Below the pieces are notes generated by a model. The model was not told the origin of the DNA, searched no databases, and saw only the letters and a program-made list of their open reading frames with translations. Below are positions 42,905 to 52,479 of a stretch of 64,000 nt of DNA, piece by piece. The position numbers and the translations under genes are program-made. Within the stretch, counting starts at the first letter, position 1; every line of letters begins with the position of its first letter. Source of the stretch: Pseudomonas benzenivorans (GTDB taxonomy: Bacteria > Pseudomonadota > Gammaproteobacteria > Pseudomonadales > Pseudomonadaceae). The stretch is taken from positions 1 to 64,000 of the forward strand of contig NZ_FNCT01000023.1 of NCBI RefSeq assembly GCF_900100495.1, read 5' to 3'.

Positions 42905-43837
42905 ATGTCCAAGAATAAGAAAGTAATAATTACGTGTGCGGTAACCGGTGCCGTCCACACGCCATCCATGTCCCCCCACCTTCCTATCACTGCTCAAGAA
43001 ATTGCTGATGCCGCAATTGGCGCAGCAGAGGCTGGCGCCGCGATTGTTCATTTGCATGCTCGTGATCCAGAGAACGGTAAGCCAGACCAGTCACCGGAGG
43101 CCTTTCGTCCAATTTTGGATCAGATCAAAGAACGAAGTGACTGCGTAGTTAATATTACAACAGGCGGTGCTCCTACCATGACGCTAGAGGAGCGTCTAAA
43201 ACCTGTTGCAGAGTTTAAGCCTGAAGTGGCTTCTCTGAATCTTGGCTCAATGAACTTTGGACTCTTTCCTGTGCTGGAGCGATTTAAAGAGTTCAAGTAC
43301 GACTGGGAGCGGCCTCACATAGAAGGCTCGCGTGATAGGGTTTTCAAGAACACGTTTTCCGATATTGAGTACATTCTGACAATGTGCGCAAATAACGGCA
43401 CAAGGTTTGAATTTGAATGCTATGACGTTGGGCATCTTTATACTCTCGCATATTTTGCTGATCGGGGCATAGTTAAGCCTCCGTTCTTCGTGCAAACCGT
43501 CTTTGGCATTCTTGGCGGCATTGGTGCGCACCCTGAAGACATCATGACCATGAAGCGTACGGCCGATAGACTTTTTGGCGACGACTTCCGCTGGTCCGTA
43601 TTAGGTGCTGGGCGGCAACAACTCCAAATTGCAACAACATCCGTAGTTCTGGGTGGTAATGTACGCGTTGGCCTAGAAGATTCTCTTTGGCTCGGCCGGG
43701 GTAAGTTGGCGGAGTCTAATGCTCAACAGGTCTCCGCAGTGCGCCAGATTATTGAAGGTCTGGGGTTCGATATTGCAACGCCTGACGACGCCCGCCAAAT
43801 TCTCGAACTGAAAGGTAAGGCCAACGTTGCCTTTTGA
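42905..43837 (+). CDS. BKACE family beta-keto acid cleavage enzyme
   Basis: The protein has 310 residues from the ATG behind GAGG; an ATG 63 bases upstream has no ribosome site. 'AIVHLHARDPENGKPDQ' carries two Zn-binding His, and 'FECYDVGHL' and 'GGNVRVGLEDSL' are family blocks. BKACE enzymes (type member Kce) condense a beta-keto acid with acetyl-CoA and split it into acetoacetate and a CoA-ester. The substrate group is not predictable from what I see. Confidence 0.92.
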   Translation: MSKNKKVIITCAVTGAVHTPSMSPHLPITAQEIADAAIGAAEAGAAIVHLHARDPENGKPDQSPEAFRPILDQIKERSDCVVNITTGGAPTMTLEERLKPVAEFKPEVASLNLGSMNFGLFPVLERFKEFKYDWERPHIEGSRDRVFKNTFSDIEYILTMCANNGTRFEFECYDVGHLYTLAYFADRGIVKPPFFVQTVFGILGGIGAHPEDIMTMKRTADRLFGDDFRWSVLGAGRQQLQIATTSVVLGGNVRVGLEDSLWLGRGKLAESNAQQVSAVRQIIEGLGFDIATPDDARQILELKGKANVAF

Positions 43838-44092
43838 TCGATATCGCGCAGCCGAAAGCCAAGCATGCGAGAAGTAAGACGGGCAGCTGAGGACAGGCCC
43901 TTTTTTAATCCAGCTGAGTTGGCGCCCCGCCTCAATGTTAGAAGGAGGGGTAGCGTCACTTGGAAAATAACGGAGTCGATACCTGAGAAGCGTCCCACAT
44001 CGGCAGCATTACCTTATGAAGACCAGTGCCGATCCAATGCGCTAGGCGCCTCAATCGACTTATGAACGTTTTTAAATAAAGGTCACGATGCT

Positions 44093-45985
44093 ATGAGCCA
44101 AGTTGCATCTGCATTTGCCATTTCCTCAATAAAAGACGTTCTTCGTATCGAGAATGTCTCGCTAGAAGACCGGGGCATGGCACCCAGCACGTATGAGTTG
44201 ATTCGACGTAGCGCGGAGTTTAATCCAGATTCTATTGCGCTGACCTTTTTGCTGAATGGGAACAGCGAGGAGAAACCCTATCAGCTGAGCTATGCAGAGC
44301 TGTTTGCCAAAATTACGCAGACGGCGAATGCGTTCCATAGGCTGGGCATTCGGCCGGGGAAAGCGGTTTCATTTCTACTGCCGAACCTCCCTCATACGCA
44401 TTTCACAATATGGGGTGGTGAGGCAGCGGGCGTAGTTAACGCCATCAATCCAATGCTTGATAGTGAACACATCGCTGAACTCCTCCGGGCGTCCAACTCT
44501 GAAGTGCTAGTGACATTAGCACCTGCTCCAGGAAAAGATGCGTGGAGCAACATTATTGAGCTACGAGACCGCATTCCCGAGCTGAAGCACATCGTTACGG
44601 TGGACATGGGCAGCTATATAGGTGAGCCATTACAAAGCGTTCTTCCAGAGGGTGTGTTCGACTTTGATGAGCTTATCGCTCAATGCCCCGCAGATCACCT
44701 TGAAAGCGGACGAATTATTAACCCAGACGACGTTGCATCGTATTTTCATACAGGAGGTACTACCGGCACTCCAAAGCTCGCACCTCATACCCATCGAAAT
44801 GAGGTGGCGATGGCGATGATCATGGCGATGACCATGGGTTTCAGTGCCGATGACACCACTCTCTGTGGTCTCCCTCTATTTCATGTAAATGGTGTAATGG
44901 TAACGGGCCTGGCTCCATTCTATGCCGGCGCCAAGGTACTTTTAGCCACGCCTCAGGGTTATCGCAATGGCTCTTTGATCGCAAATTTCTGGCGGATCAT
45001 CGAACGCTATCGCGTTAGTTTTTTCAGTGGTGTACCAACGATCTATGCACGCCTGCTCCAAGTCCCCGGTGCCGGCTGCGACCTGAGTAGTCTTCGCTAT
45101 GCCCTGTGCGGTGCTGCGCCTATGCCGGTGGAGTTGATCCACCAATTTGAGCGAAAAACTGGCCTTAAGGTGATCGAGGGCTACGGCATGACCGAGGGTA
45201 CCTGTGCGAGCAGCTGCAACCCATTTGCAGGCGAGCGACGTCCAGGCTCTATTGGGCTAAGAATGCCCTATTGCGAAGTTAAAGTTGCGATATTGGATGG
45301 CAATGGGGACTTTGTTCGCGATGCCGAAGTGAATGAGATCGGCACCGTCTGCTTACGTGGAGTCGCCGTCTTCAACGGTTATCTGCAAGCTGAAAAGAAC
45401 CGCGGCATTTGGATCGATGGAGATTGGTTTAACACTGGCGACCTGGGGCGCATGGATGCGGATAGCTACATATGGCTTACAGGCAGAAGCAAGGATTTGA
45501 TCATTCGTGGCGGTCATAACATTGATCCACAAGTTATCGAAGAAGCGCTACACAAGCATCCTGCTGTAGCCATAGCAGCCGCAGTCGGGAAGCCAGACCT
45601 AAATGCAGGTGAGCTGCCGGTGGTATACGTTCAGCTCGTACCAGCTGCCAGTGTGACGGCCGAAGAGTTACTGGAGCACGCGGCTGCTCATATCCCGGAG
45701 CGAGCAGCGGTACCAAAGAACGTGTGGATCATCGAGACCATTCCGACAACGTCCGTAGGAAAAACCTTCAAACCCAGCCTCCGCTTTGATGCGATTCAGC
45801 GAGTGTTCGAAGAGCATCTTCGCTGTCTGGATGCAGGCTTGAAGGTGGAGGTAGCTGCCGATGAAGTTCATGGCCTGCTTGCTCGTGTCTATGTGACTAA
45901 TCATAACGATGCACTTAAGGCAGCCATTGAACAGAGCCTCAGCGGCTTTGCCATTCGCTACAAGATAATGAGAAATGATTGCTAA
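44093..45985 (+). CDS. Acyl-CoA synthetase, AMP-forming (set A)
   Basis: The protein has 630 residues, longer than most. P-loop 'FHTGGTTGTPKLAPHTH' , 'EGYGMTEGT' (A5), 'FNTGDLGRMD' (A7) and the hinge 'GRSKDLIIRGGHNIDP' (A8) are clear, and A10 Lys lies in 'TSVGKTFKPSLR'. About 75 residues follow A10, more than usual. It activates a carboxylic acid as its CoA thioester via an acyl-adenylate. The 255-bp gap upstream shows no gene. Confidence 0.92.
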   Translation: MSQVASAFAISSIKDVLRIENVSLEDRGMAPSTYELIRRSAEFNPDSIALTFLLNGNSEEKPYQLSYAELFAKITQTANAFHRLGIRPGKAVSFLLPNLPHTHFTIWGGEAAGVVNAINPMLDSEHIAELLRASNSEVLVTLAPAPGKDAWSNIIELRDRIPELKHIVTVDMGSYIGEPLQSVLPEGVFDFDELIAQCPADHLESGRIINPDDVASYFHTGGTTGTPKLAPHTHRNEVAMAMIMAMTMGFSADDTTLCGLPLFHVNGVMVTGLAPFYAGAKVLLATPQGYRNGSLIANFWRIIERYRVSFFSGVPTIYARLLQVPGAGCDLSSLRYALCGAAPMPVELIHQFERKTGLKVIEGYGMTEGTCASSCNPFAGERRPGSIGLRMPYCEVKVAILDGNGDFVRDAEVNEIGTVCLRGVAVFNGYLQAEKNRGIWIDGDWFNTGDLGRMDADSYIWLTGRSKDLIIRGGHNIDPQVIEEALHKHPAVAIAAAVGKPDLNAGELPVVYVQLVPAASVTAEELLEHAAAHIPERAAVPKNVWIIETIPTTSVGKTFKPSLRFDAIQRVFEEHLRCLDAGLKVEVAADEVHGLLARVYVTNHNDALKAAIEQSLSGFAIRYKIMRNDC

Positions 45986-46169
45986 GCGCTTATGGCGAGC
46001 AAGTAGGCTTTCCGCTGCCTAAATTTCTGGCGGCCACTTATTTCTCCCAGAAGGCGCTCAGTTTAGAGAGGCCAAATTGCCTGATCATCGTAAGTTTCTG
46101 TGGCGCTAGCGGTAAGTTCATGTTGGTCGATTTTTTGGTGAGTCATTTAAACGCAGGGGTATTTGATTT

Positions 46170-46970
46170 ATGTGGAATTGTGTAGAAATGAACATTGATG
46201 GAACCATTGCCACGATTCGTTTAAATCGTCCGGATAAACAGAACTCCGTGAATGCCCAGCTTCTATTGGAGCTAACTGCCTATGGCAAGAAACTGAAATC
46301 TAACAAGGACATTCGCGCTGTAATCATCGTTGGCAATGGGGAGTCGTTCTGCTCAGGGATGGATTTGAAAGAAATCTTGGCTGGTGGAGTCATGAGTAAA
46401 GTTATGGCTTTTCTACCGCTCTGGAAGCCGTTCATGAATCGCTATCAGAAAATGTCTATGATCTGGCGATCTCTTAGCGTTCCTGTCATTGCGGCCATTC
46501 ATGGCAACTGTTTCGGAGCCGGCTTGCAGATTGCCCTCGGCGCCGATATTCGCTTCGCGGAGCCCAATGCACAGTTATCCATAATGGAGTCGCAGTGGGG
46601 GCTAGTTCCCGATATGGGGGGTACCGTGCTGCTACGTGAACTGCTGGCTAAAGACGTGGCAATGGAGCTGACATTGTCCGGTCGCATTATCGACGCCCGG
46701 AAGGCCCTACAACTAGGACTGGTCACCCACATCACTAATGATCCGCTGGGGGACTCTCGGGCTCTGGCCTTGGAGTTTTCTGAGCGCTCTCCAGATGCAC
46801 TGGCTGCCGCGAAAAAGCTGCTGATCGGCGCCTGGAGCAACTCCGAAAGGAGCGCGCTGGCGTTGGAGCGGTTGTGGCAGAGGCGGGTAATCGGTAAAGA
46901 GAACCAAACCATTTCCGTACGCCGCCGTTTGCAGAGGTCGCAAGAGAAATACCTCAAACGAACCTGGTGA
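46170..46970 (+). CDS. Enoyl-CoA hydratase/isomerase-like protein (set A)
   Basis: The protein has 266 residues; no strong ribosome site. 'FCSGMDLKEIL' and 'HGNCFGAGLQIALGADIRFA' give the oxyanion hole, but the first catalytic Glu is Gln here (GLQI). The second acidic position is kept in 'IMESQWGLVPDMGG', which also has an Asp as in dienoyl-CoA isomerases. It may therefore be an isomerase rather than a hydratase. A close paralogue starts at 63732. Confidence 0.85.
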   Translation: MWNCVEMNIDGTIATIRLNRPDKQNSVNAQLLLELTAYGKKLKSNKDIRAVIIVGNGESFCSGMDLKEILAGGVMSKVMAFLPLWKPFMNRYQKMSMIWRSLSVPVIAAIHGNCFGAGLQIALGADIRFAEPNAQLSIMESQWGLVPDMGGTVLLRELLAKDVAMELTLSGRIIDARKALQLGLVTHITNDPLGDSRALALEFSERSPDALAAAKKLLIGAWSNSERSALALERLWQRRVIGKENQTISVRRRLQRSQEKYLKRTW

Positions 46971-46987
46971 ACGCAGCAGGAGGTGAC

Positions 46988-47545
46988 ATGAGCCGATATC
47001 CCAGAGATCGAGCGGAAAATACGCGGCTGGATATTCTGGAGTCAGCCTCTGTGTTGTTTCGTCGACATGGTGTGGCACGAGTTAGCCTGTTCAAGATCAT
47101 GGCGCAAATCAGTATGACCCAGGGCGGGTTCTACAAGTACTTCGACTCCAAGGAGGCGCTGGCAGAGGAGGTCTGCCTTCATGCGTTCCAGCAGACACAG
47201 GCGCTGTGGAAAACGGCGCTTGAAGAGTCATCACCACTAAAGGACTTAATCGGCCAGTACATCTGCAACGCTCGGAAAGGCTTCTGTCCCCTGGTGTCAC
47301 TGGGCCAGGACGCCGCGGATCTGCCTGAAGGCGACTCGTTTGCCCGCATCTACAGTACCGGGGCGCAATCCTTGCTGCAAACGGTGGTCGGTGCCGCCCA
47401 GGACCAGGGCGTTGCGCGATCGCGCGACCAGGCGTTGGTCTACTTCGCAGCGATGGTAGGCGTCGCGCATTTGGCTCGGTCTGTTAGTCCTGAAGCTTGG
47501 GTGGAGGAAATCGAAGCCGCATTGCTCGAACAACTGACGCAGTAA
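46988..47545 (+). CDS. TetR/AcrR-family transcriptional regulator
   Basis: The protein has 185 residues with a perfect AGGAGGTGA before the ATG. HTH at 10-55: 'ILESASVLFRRHGVARVSL' and 'ISMTQGGFYKYFDSKEAL'. It follows the crotonase gene by 17 bp and is co-transcribed with it, as expected for a local repressor of acyl-CoA catabolism. The C-terminal domain is typical of the TetR_C fold. Confidence 0.92.
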   Translation: MSRYPRDRAENTRLDILESASVLFRRHGVARVSLFKIMAQISMTQGGFYKYFDSKEALAEEVCLHAFQQTQALWKTALEESSPLKDLIGQYICNARKGFCPLVSLGQDAADLPEGDSFARIYSTGAQSLLQTVVGAAQDQGVARSRDQALVYFAAMVGVAHLARSVSPEAWVEEIEAALLEQLTQ

Positions 47546-47681
47546 TGCTGCAGACCATCAAGGGCCGGGTGGCACGAGAGCCAGGTACATCCTCCATCTG
47601 CATCCGACGGGCAATATGTGATCGCGAGGGGGCTATCGTCGACACCGGTTTGCGCACCGCGAATGCTGAGAGCACCTCATC

Positions 47682-48512
47682 TCAGTGCTCTTGGGCCAGC
47701 GACAGTGCCGGCAGTTCACGCACGCTGTCCACTGGGTTCAGCAGATGAGCACCGAGGGCGACGATGCGCTCCACCGGCTGAACTCCCCCTCCCAGCACCG
47801 CATCCTCCTGTTTCAGGCGCATCACGCGTAAGGGGCGCAGTTCTACCTTGCCGTTGGCGTCGATGATCCAGACGCCGGTGCACTGGCCTTTGTCATGCAG
47901 GGCACCGAGTGGGACGTGAACTAGTTATGGTTGGGACCCACCTTCCAGGCATAGGCTGATGGTCGATCCGATGGCCAGGGCAGTGGAGTCACCACCCAAG
48001 GGGGAGCGGGCACCGAAGGTGCGGGTGGTGTCCGCGGCGGCGGACAGCTCGAGCCGGGTAGCGGGCATCGCGTCGCCCCTGGCACCGTAGGGTGAGGCAC
48101 GGGCTGCGTTGTCGGTCAGGGCACGCTGGGTTTACGGAATGTCGATGACCGCTTCACGGGCGCCTCCGTGGGCGAGGCAGGCGACGATCTGGCCTTCTGC
48201 AACCACCTGACCGCGGTCCATACGCACGTCGATGATCACACCGTCGCCATCGGCCTTGAGGGTGGAGTAGGTTCGGCAGTTCTCTACCTCAGCGGCTTCG
48301 GACGTGGCCGCGGTCTGTTCGGTCTGGGCAATTCGCAGGTGTGTCGCTGCCTGATCGAGCACCTGGCGCGACGCTGCGCCTGTAGCGGGCTTCATCGTCA
48401 CGGGCCTGGCGCAGTTCGGCCTCGGTGGCGATTCGTCATTCAATTGCTGCGTAGGCCAAACACAAACGGCAGAGCAATGTCGTAGAGCCTTTAGTAAATC
48501 GTCACCGCACAC
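47682..48512 (-). pseudogene. RND efflux periplasmic adaptor remnant
   Basis: The C-terminal part reads 'GQCTGVWIIDANGKVELRP' (47682-47930) and an upstream part reads 'TYSTLKADGDGVIIDVRMDRG' with the lipoyl-like domain (48132 onwards). Stop codons and frame changes separate the pieces, and the signal sequence is gone. No pump or outer-membrane channel gene adjoins. Non-functional. Confidence 0.75.
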
Positions 48513-48760
48513 TGCAAGCAGGCATGTTTGTCCGATCCCGGATTATCCTAGCTCCGTTCTCCAACTGGCACTTGCCGTTTACATCACTTGGCATTCGCAG
48601 CAACGGCGCATCGTCGAGCTAATGCCCGAGCAGTGCGGAGTTGCTCTGACATTGGCCGCTTCGCCCATGTTCTGCGGCATCGATGTCATATTGGCCGCGG
48701 CGAGATGGCTCTACCCGGAATATTGCTACCTACCTGTTGCTCGCCCCGCTAATCCCTCTG

Positions 48761-49345
48761 CTACTGGCTTTCGTCTTTCTGAGACTCTCTGAGGGGGCGC
48801 TCACGGGTGTGCGCATCCGCGCATTCGCTGACGTGATTGGCGGTCTGCCGCGGCACGCTGCGAAGGGGCTTGCGCAGCTTGTCCAGACGCTCATGCGTTG
48901 AATCGTCCGCACCCGGGCCAGGGCGCAGGCCCAGGTTTTCCAGGCCAAGAGGTTCGCCGTTGATATCTACTAATTGAACGGGAGCGAGCGTTTCTCCGGT
49001 CTTGCGGTTGATAGGAATCAGCGGGGCGCCCTCCGGTAACGGATTCCATTTATCCCCCCATTGCAGCATGGCGATGATGATCACATGCACGTCTCGGCCT
49101 TTCTCGGTCAGTGCGTACTCGGTACCGATGCCGACGTTTTTTTTCACAACGATGTTGTGTTCCTGAAGCAGTTTAAGACGCTTGGACAGGATGCCCTTGG
49201 AAATTTCCAGATTGCGCTGAAACTCATCGAACTTCGCGGCTCCCCAGAGCAGCTCTCGAATGATCAACAGGTTCCACCAGTCGCCGAGTACATCAACTGA
49301 GCGGGCGACAGAGCAATTCCGATTTTCGAAGGTAATTCGTTCCAC
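48761..49345 (-). CDS. HxlR-family transcriptional regulator
   Basis: The protein has 194 residues from a GTG with GGAGA upstream; the longer frame upstream passes through a poly-A tract and is not supported. HTH: 'CSVARSVDVLGDWWNLLIIR', 'KFDEFQRNLEISKGILSKRL' and 'YALTEKGRDV'. The N-terminal Cys is kept. The C-terminal extension is charged. Divergent from the 49488-51102 operon, with two operator-like repeats between them. Confidence 0.9.
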   Translation of the reverse strand: MERITFENRNCSVARSVDVLGDWWNLLIIRELLWGAAKFDEFQRNLEISKGILSKRLKLLQEHNIVVKKNVGIGTEYALTEKGRDVHVIIIAMLQWGDKWNPLPEGAPLIPINRKTGETLAPVQLVDINGEPLGLENLGLRPGPGADDSTHERLDKLRKPLRSVPRQTANHVSECADAHTRERPLRESQKDESQ

Positions 49346-49400
49346 GTGCAGTTCTCCGTAATCGTCGGCTGCTTCTGTGCGGCAAAAAAAAAAAAATTCA

Positions 49401-49457
49401 TTGACAGGTTCTATCATAGCACCTAATTTTCAAATGCGCTGGTTCTGTAATAGAACC
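49401..49457 (+). promoter_or_regulatory. Promoter with two palindromic operators (HxlR target)
   Basis: -35 TTGACA (49401-49406), 17-bp spacer, -10 TAATTT (49424-49429). The spacer is exactly the palindrome GGTTCTATCATAGCACC. A second, perfect palindrome, GGTTCTGTAATAGAACC, is at 49441-49457, with starts 34 bp apart. Binding would block RNA polymerase, so the divergent HxlR protein probably represses the operon. Confidence 0.75.
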
Positions 49458-49487
49458 GCACCTGAAAATTCTTTCTGAGGTCTATCC

Positions 49488-49778
49488 ATGATCAAGTATC
49501 TCCTGACAGCGGCGACCTTCCTCGGTGCCGTCACGGCACAGGCTGAGCCATGCGTCACTAACGAAGTGGACGAGTCTCTGCTGACGGCAGAGATCGCCTT
49601 CGCAATTGGTAACTGCCACTTGGCTCAGGTAGTCGATGGAATGGGTGGAGTTCCAGATCTCCAATATGCCCACAGCTGGTTTCTCAAGGCACAGCAACTG
49701 GGCTCAAGCGGTGCAAGCGATAGCTTGAAGATGGTTGGACAGAAACTCGACAAGGCTGACCATACAGATGAAAAGTAA
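49488..49778 (+). CDS. Small exported protein, 96 aa (single TPR/Sel1-like repeat)
   Basis: A signal peptide ('LLTAATFLGAVTAQA') is followed by a short mature part with two Cys and 'DLQYAHSWFLKAQQLGSSGA', which looks like one Sel1/TPR-type helix pair. Its last codons overlap the DUF1329 start by 11 bp, so the two are translationally coupled. Probably periplasmic. Function unknown. Confidence 0.75.
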   Translation: MIKYLLTAATFLGAVTAQAEPCVTNEVDESLLTAEIAFAIGNCHLAQVVDGMGGVPDLQYAHSWFLKAQQLGSSGASDSLKMVGQKLDKADHTDEK

Positions 49779-51102
49779 AATAAAAATTCCGGCTGTACTT
49801 GTTGCATTGACAATGACAATCAATGCCCCGGTGTATGCAGACAACCTGACTCCCCTAGGTGCCGAACTGTCGGGGAACGCCGATGGCTCTATTCCTGAAT
49901 GGACCGGTGGGCTCAGTCGTAACATCAAGCAGGAACAGGCATCTAGTCAACTCACAGATCCGTTTGCTAATGACCCCATAAAGTTCTCCATCAACTATGA
50001 GAACCACAAGAAGTATAAGGACCACTTGACTCCTGGGCAAATAGAGCAGCTACGCCGAAATCCTGATGATTACCAGCTGAATATCTATGAAACGCGGCGG
50101 ACCGCTAAGCTACCAGAACATGTTTATCAGTCTGCTCAGCAGAATGCAGAAACAGCAAAACTGGCCGCTGACGGTAACGGGGTTGTTGACTATCATGGTT
50201 ATTATCCATTTATTCACCCTAAAAATGGATTGGAAGCTGTCTGGAACCATTTCATGCGCTATCGCGGGGGCAGTTTGTATAGGGTGCATACCCAGGTAAT
50301 CACCCAAGGTAACGGGAGTTTCAGCGAGGTACAGCTGGAAGATCGTGCCGCCTGGCCAGAGAACTTGAATGGCTTTGATCCCGTGAATGATGCGAATATC
50401 ATGGTCTTTTCCACGCAGAAAGTTACCGGGCCTGCGCGTTTGGCCGGAAATATCCTTCTGGTACATGAAACGATCAACCAAGTTGAACAACCTCGTCTGG
50501 CATGGATCTACAACTCCGGGCAACGCCGGGTACGGCGGGCCCCACAGGTTGCCTATGACGGCCCAGGTACCGCAGCGGACGGCCTCAGGACTTCCGATAA
50601 TTACGATATGTATACAGGTTCTCCAGACCGCTATGACTGGAAGCTTGAGGGTAAGCAGGAAATCTATATTCCATATAACAACTATCGGTTGACGGCCAAT
50701 AATCTGTCGACAAATGAGTTAATTAAGAAGGGACATCTCAATCCCGAGCACCTTCGATATGAGAAGCACCGCATCTGGAAGGTTGTTGGAACTTTAAAGA
50801 AAGGCATGCGACATATCTACGCCAAGCGCGTTTTCTATATTGATGAAGATACTTGGCAGATCGCGCTGGCAGAGCACTACGATAGTAGGGGAGGGCTATG
50901 GCGTTTTTCTGAGGGCTTCCATGTTCAATATGACTATGCTGACACGCCGTGGTATGCTGGAGAAGCCATATACGACTTTACTGACAATAGATATTTGGTC
51001 GTAGGGGTTATTTATAACAGTCAGCAGCCCATCACTTTTGGATTCAGGGCTAGCAAGGCAGAATTCACTCCATCTGCACTGAGGTCCCAAGGAGTTCGTT
51101 GA
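49768..51102 (+). CDS. DUF1329 family envelope protein (set A)
   Basis: The protein has 444 residues with a signal peptide ending 'PVYA'. 'LTPLGAELSGNADGSIPEW' is the family's start, 'QRRVRRAPQVAYDGPGT' and 'YDWKLEGKQEIYIPYNN' are highly conserved blocks. DUF1329 proteins occur with catabolic operons for hydrophobic compounds and are thought to act in the envelope, perhaps in uptake. Paralogue at 62306. Start lies inside the preceding gene. Confidence 0.92.
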   Translation: MKSKIKIPAVLVALTMTINAPVYADNLTPLGAELSGNADGSIPEWTGGLSRNIKQEQASSQLTDPFANDPIKFSINYENHKKYKDHLTPGQIEQLRRNPDDYQLNIYETRRTAKLPEHVYQSAQQNAETAKLAADGNGVVDYHGYYPFIHPKNGLEAVWNHFMRYRGGSLYRVHTQVITQGNGSFSEVQLEDRAAWPENLNGFDPVNDANIMVFSTQKVTGPARLAGNILLVHETINQVEQPRLAWIYNSGQRRVRRAPQVAYDGPGTAADGLRTSDNYDMYTGSPDRYDWKLEGKQEIYIPYNNYRLTANNLSTNELIKKGHLNPEHLRYEKHRIWKVVGTLKKGMRHIYAKRVFYIDEDTWQIALAEHYDSRGGLWRFSEGFHVQYDYADTPWYAGEAIYDFTDNRYLVVGVIYNSQQPITFGFRASKAEFTPSALRSQGVR

Positions 51103-51396
51103 CCATCTATGGTGGAAATGCCAGAGTGAAACTGGTGTTTCCTTCTTAGATAGGAGTGCGTAGCAGGACGTTATCGGAAACAATATGATTGCTATCTAGG
51201 CTTGCACGCCGCTCCAAGGCCCCCAAGGTGTGGCGTCCCTAGTTCATCGACACCCCGCCATTTGATAACGCAAAGCGTTAAATCTAAGGATCCTCTGAAG
51301 TAGCCATGCATTTCTGGCTGACTTCAGCCTCCGCTGATTTCAAAAGCGGTAAATCGACCAAAATCGATCAGATCACCCGCTCATTTCTGTGTTTTT

Positions 51397-51423
51397 AGCC
51401 GCCGCGAGAGCCTCGCGGCGGCT
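51397..51423. terminator. Hairpin downstream of the IS5 transposase gene
   Basis: AGCCGCCGCGAG-AGC-CTCGCGGCGGCT, a perfect 12-bp stem 11 bp past the transposase stop, with a T-run only on the left side in the plus direction. It probably stops transcription into or out of the element. Confidence 0.6.
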
Positions 51424-51433
51424 ATTGCCCACA

Positions 51434-52414
51434 TTACGGGCGCACCTCTCCTGCATTTGTCAGTAAATGTCGGCGTGCCATCCACAGGTTGGACAGCGCA
51501 AACAGGGTCACCAGTTGCGCAGTGTTCTTGGCTAGGCCACGGAAGCGCGTCTTCACATAACCGAACTGACGCTTAATCACCCGGAACGGATGCTCGACCT
51601 TGGCACGCATCTGGGCTTTGGCCTTCTCAATCTTGCGCTTGGCTTTGTACAGCGCGCTGCGCTTATCGAGTTTCTTGTAGGTGCTGCGGCGTGCGGCAAC
51701 CTGCCAGATCACTTGACGGCCCTCATGCTCGGGACGCTTCTCGACACCGGTATAGCCAGCATCGGCACCCACCATGTTTTCCTCGCCGTGCAACAGCTTG
51801 TCGACCTGGGTGACATCCGCCACATTGGCTGCCGTACCCACCACGCTATGCACCAAGCCCGACTCGTCATCCACCCCGATGTGCGCCTTCATGCCGAAGT
51901 AGTATTGCTGGCCTTTCCTGGTCTGGTGCATCTCCGGATCGCGCTTACCGTCCTTGTTCTTGGTGGAACTCGGCGCATTGATCAGCGTGGCATCGACGAT
52001 GGTGCCTTGGCGCAGCGACAGACCTCGGTCGCCCAGATAGCCGTTGATCACGGCCAGGATTCCGGCGGCTAGTTCATGCTTCTCCAGCAAACGGCGGAAG
52101 TTGAGGATGGTGGTTTCGTCAGGGATGCGCTCCAGGCCCAGCCCCGCGAACTGGCGCAGGATGGTGGTCTCGTACAGCGCCTCCTCCATCGCCGGATCGC
52201 TGTAGCCGAACCAGTTCTGCATCAGATGAATCCGCAGCATCGCTATCAGAGGGTAGGACGGACGACCGCCTTCACCCTTGGGGTAGTGCGGCTCGATCAG
52301 GGTAATCAAACCCTTCCACGGCACCACCTGATCCATCTCGATCAGGAACAGTTCCTTGCGGGTCTGCTTGCGCTTGCCGGCGTACTCGGCGTCGGCGGAG
52401 GTCATCTGCTTCAT
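51434..52414 (-). CDS. IS5-family transposase
   Basis: The protein has 326 residues, full length. 'RPSYPLIAMLRIHLMQNWFG' is the N-terminal DUF772 part. The DDE residues are in 'GTIVDATLINAPSS' (Asp), 'MVGADAGYTGVEKRPEHEG' (Asp) and 'KAQMRAKVEHPFRVIKRQFG' (Glu, with the Y/R-x2-F-x6-K neighbourhood). No frame break, so the element may be active. Confidence 0.95.
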   Translation of the reverse strand: MKQMTSADAEYAGKRKQTRKELFLIEMDQVVPWKGLITLIEPHYPKGEGGRPSYPLIAMLRIHLMQNWFGYSDPAMEEALYETTILRQFAGLGLERIPDETTILNFRRLLEKHELAAGILAVINGYLGDRGLSLRQGTIVDATLINAPSSTKNKDGKRDPEMHQTRKGQQYYFGMKAHIGVDDESGLVHSVVGTAANVADVTQVDKLLHGEENMVGADAGYTGVEKRPEHEGRQVIWQVAARRSTYKKLDKRSALYKAKRKIEKAKAQMRAKVEHPFRVIKRQFGYVKTRFRGLAKNTAQLVTLFALSNLWMARRHLLTNAGEVRP

Positions 52415-52479
52415 CGGGATACTCGGGCAACGGGATCGGCGTATTTCACCAGATTCGGGAACTCTTCTTCAGAGTTTCC

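Larger units (their letters stand above)
51288..52479 (-). mobile_element. IS5-family insertion sequence, intact, 1,192 bp
   Basis: The ends GGATCCTCTGAAGTAG (left) and, inverted, GGAAACTCTGAAGAAG (right) match at 13 of 16. The 4-bp direct repeat CTAA flanks the element on both sides (51284-51287 and 52480-52483). It contains one complete transposase gene. A perfect 12-bp hairpin occurs at 51397-51423. Confidence 0.88.

Noticed and set aside
48683..48901. 72-aa plus-strand frame with a hydrophobic part
   Set aside because: It overlaps the C-terminus of hxlR antisense and lacks a ribosome site.
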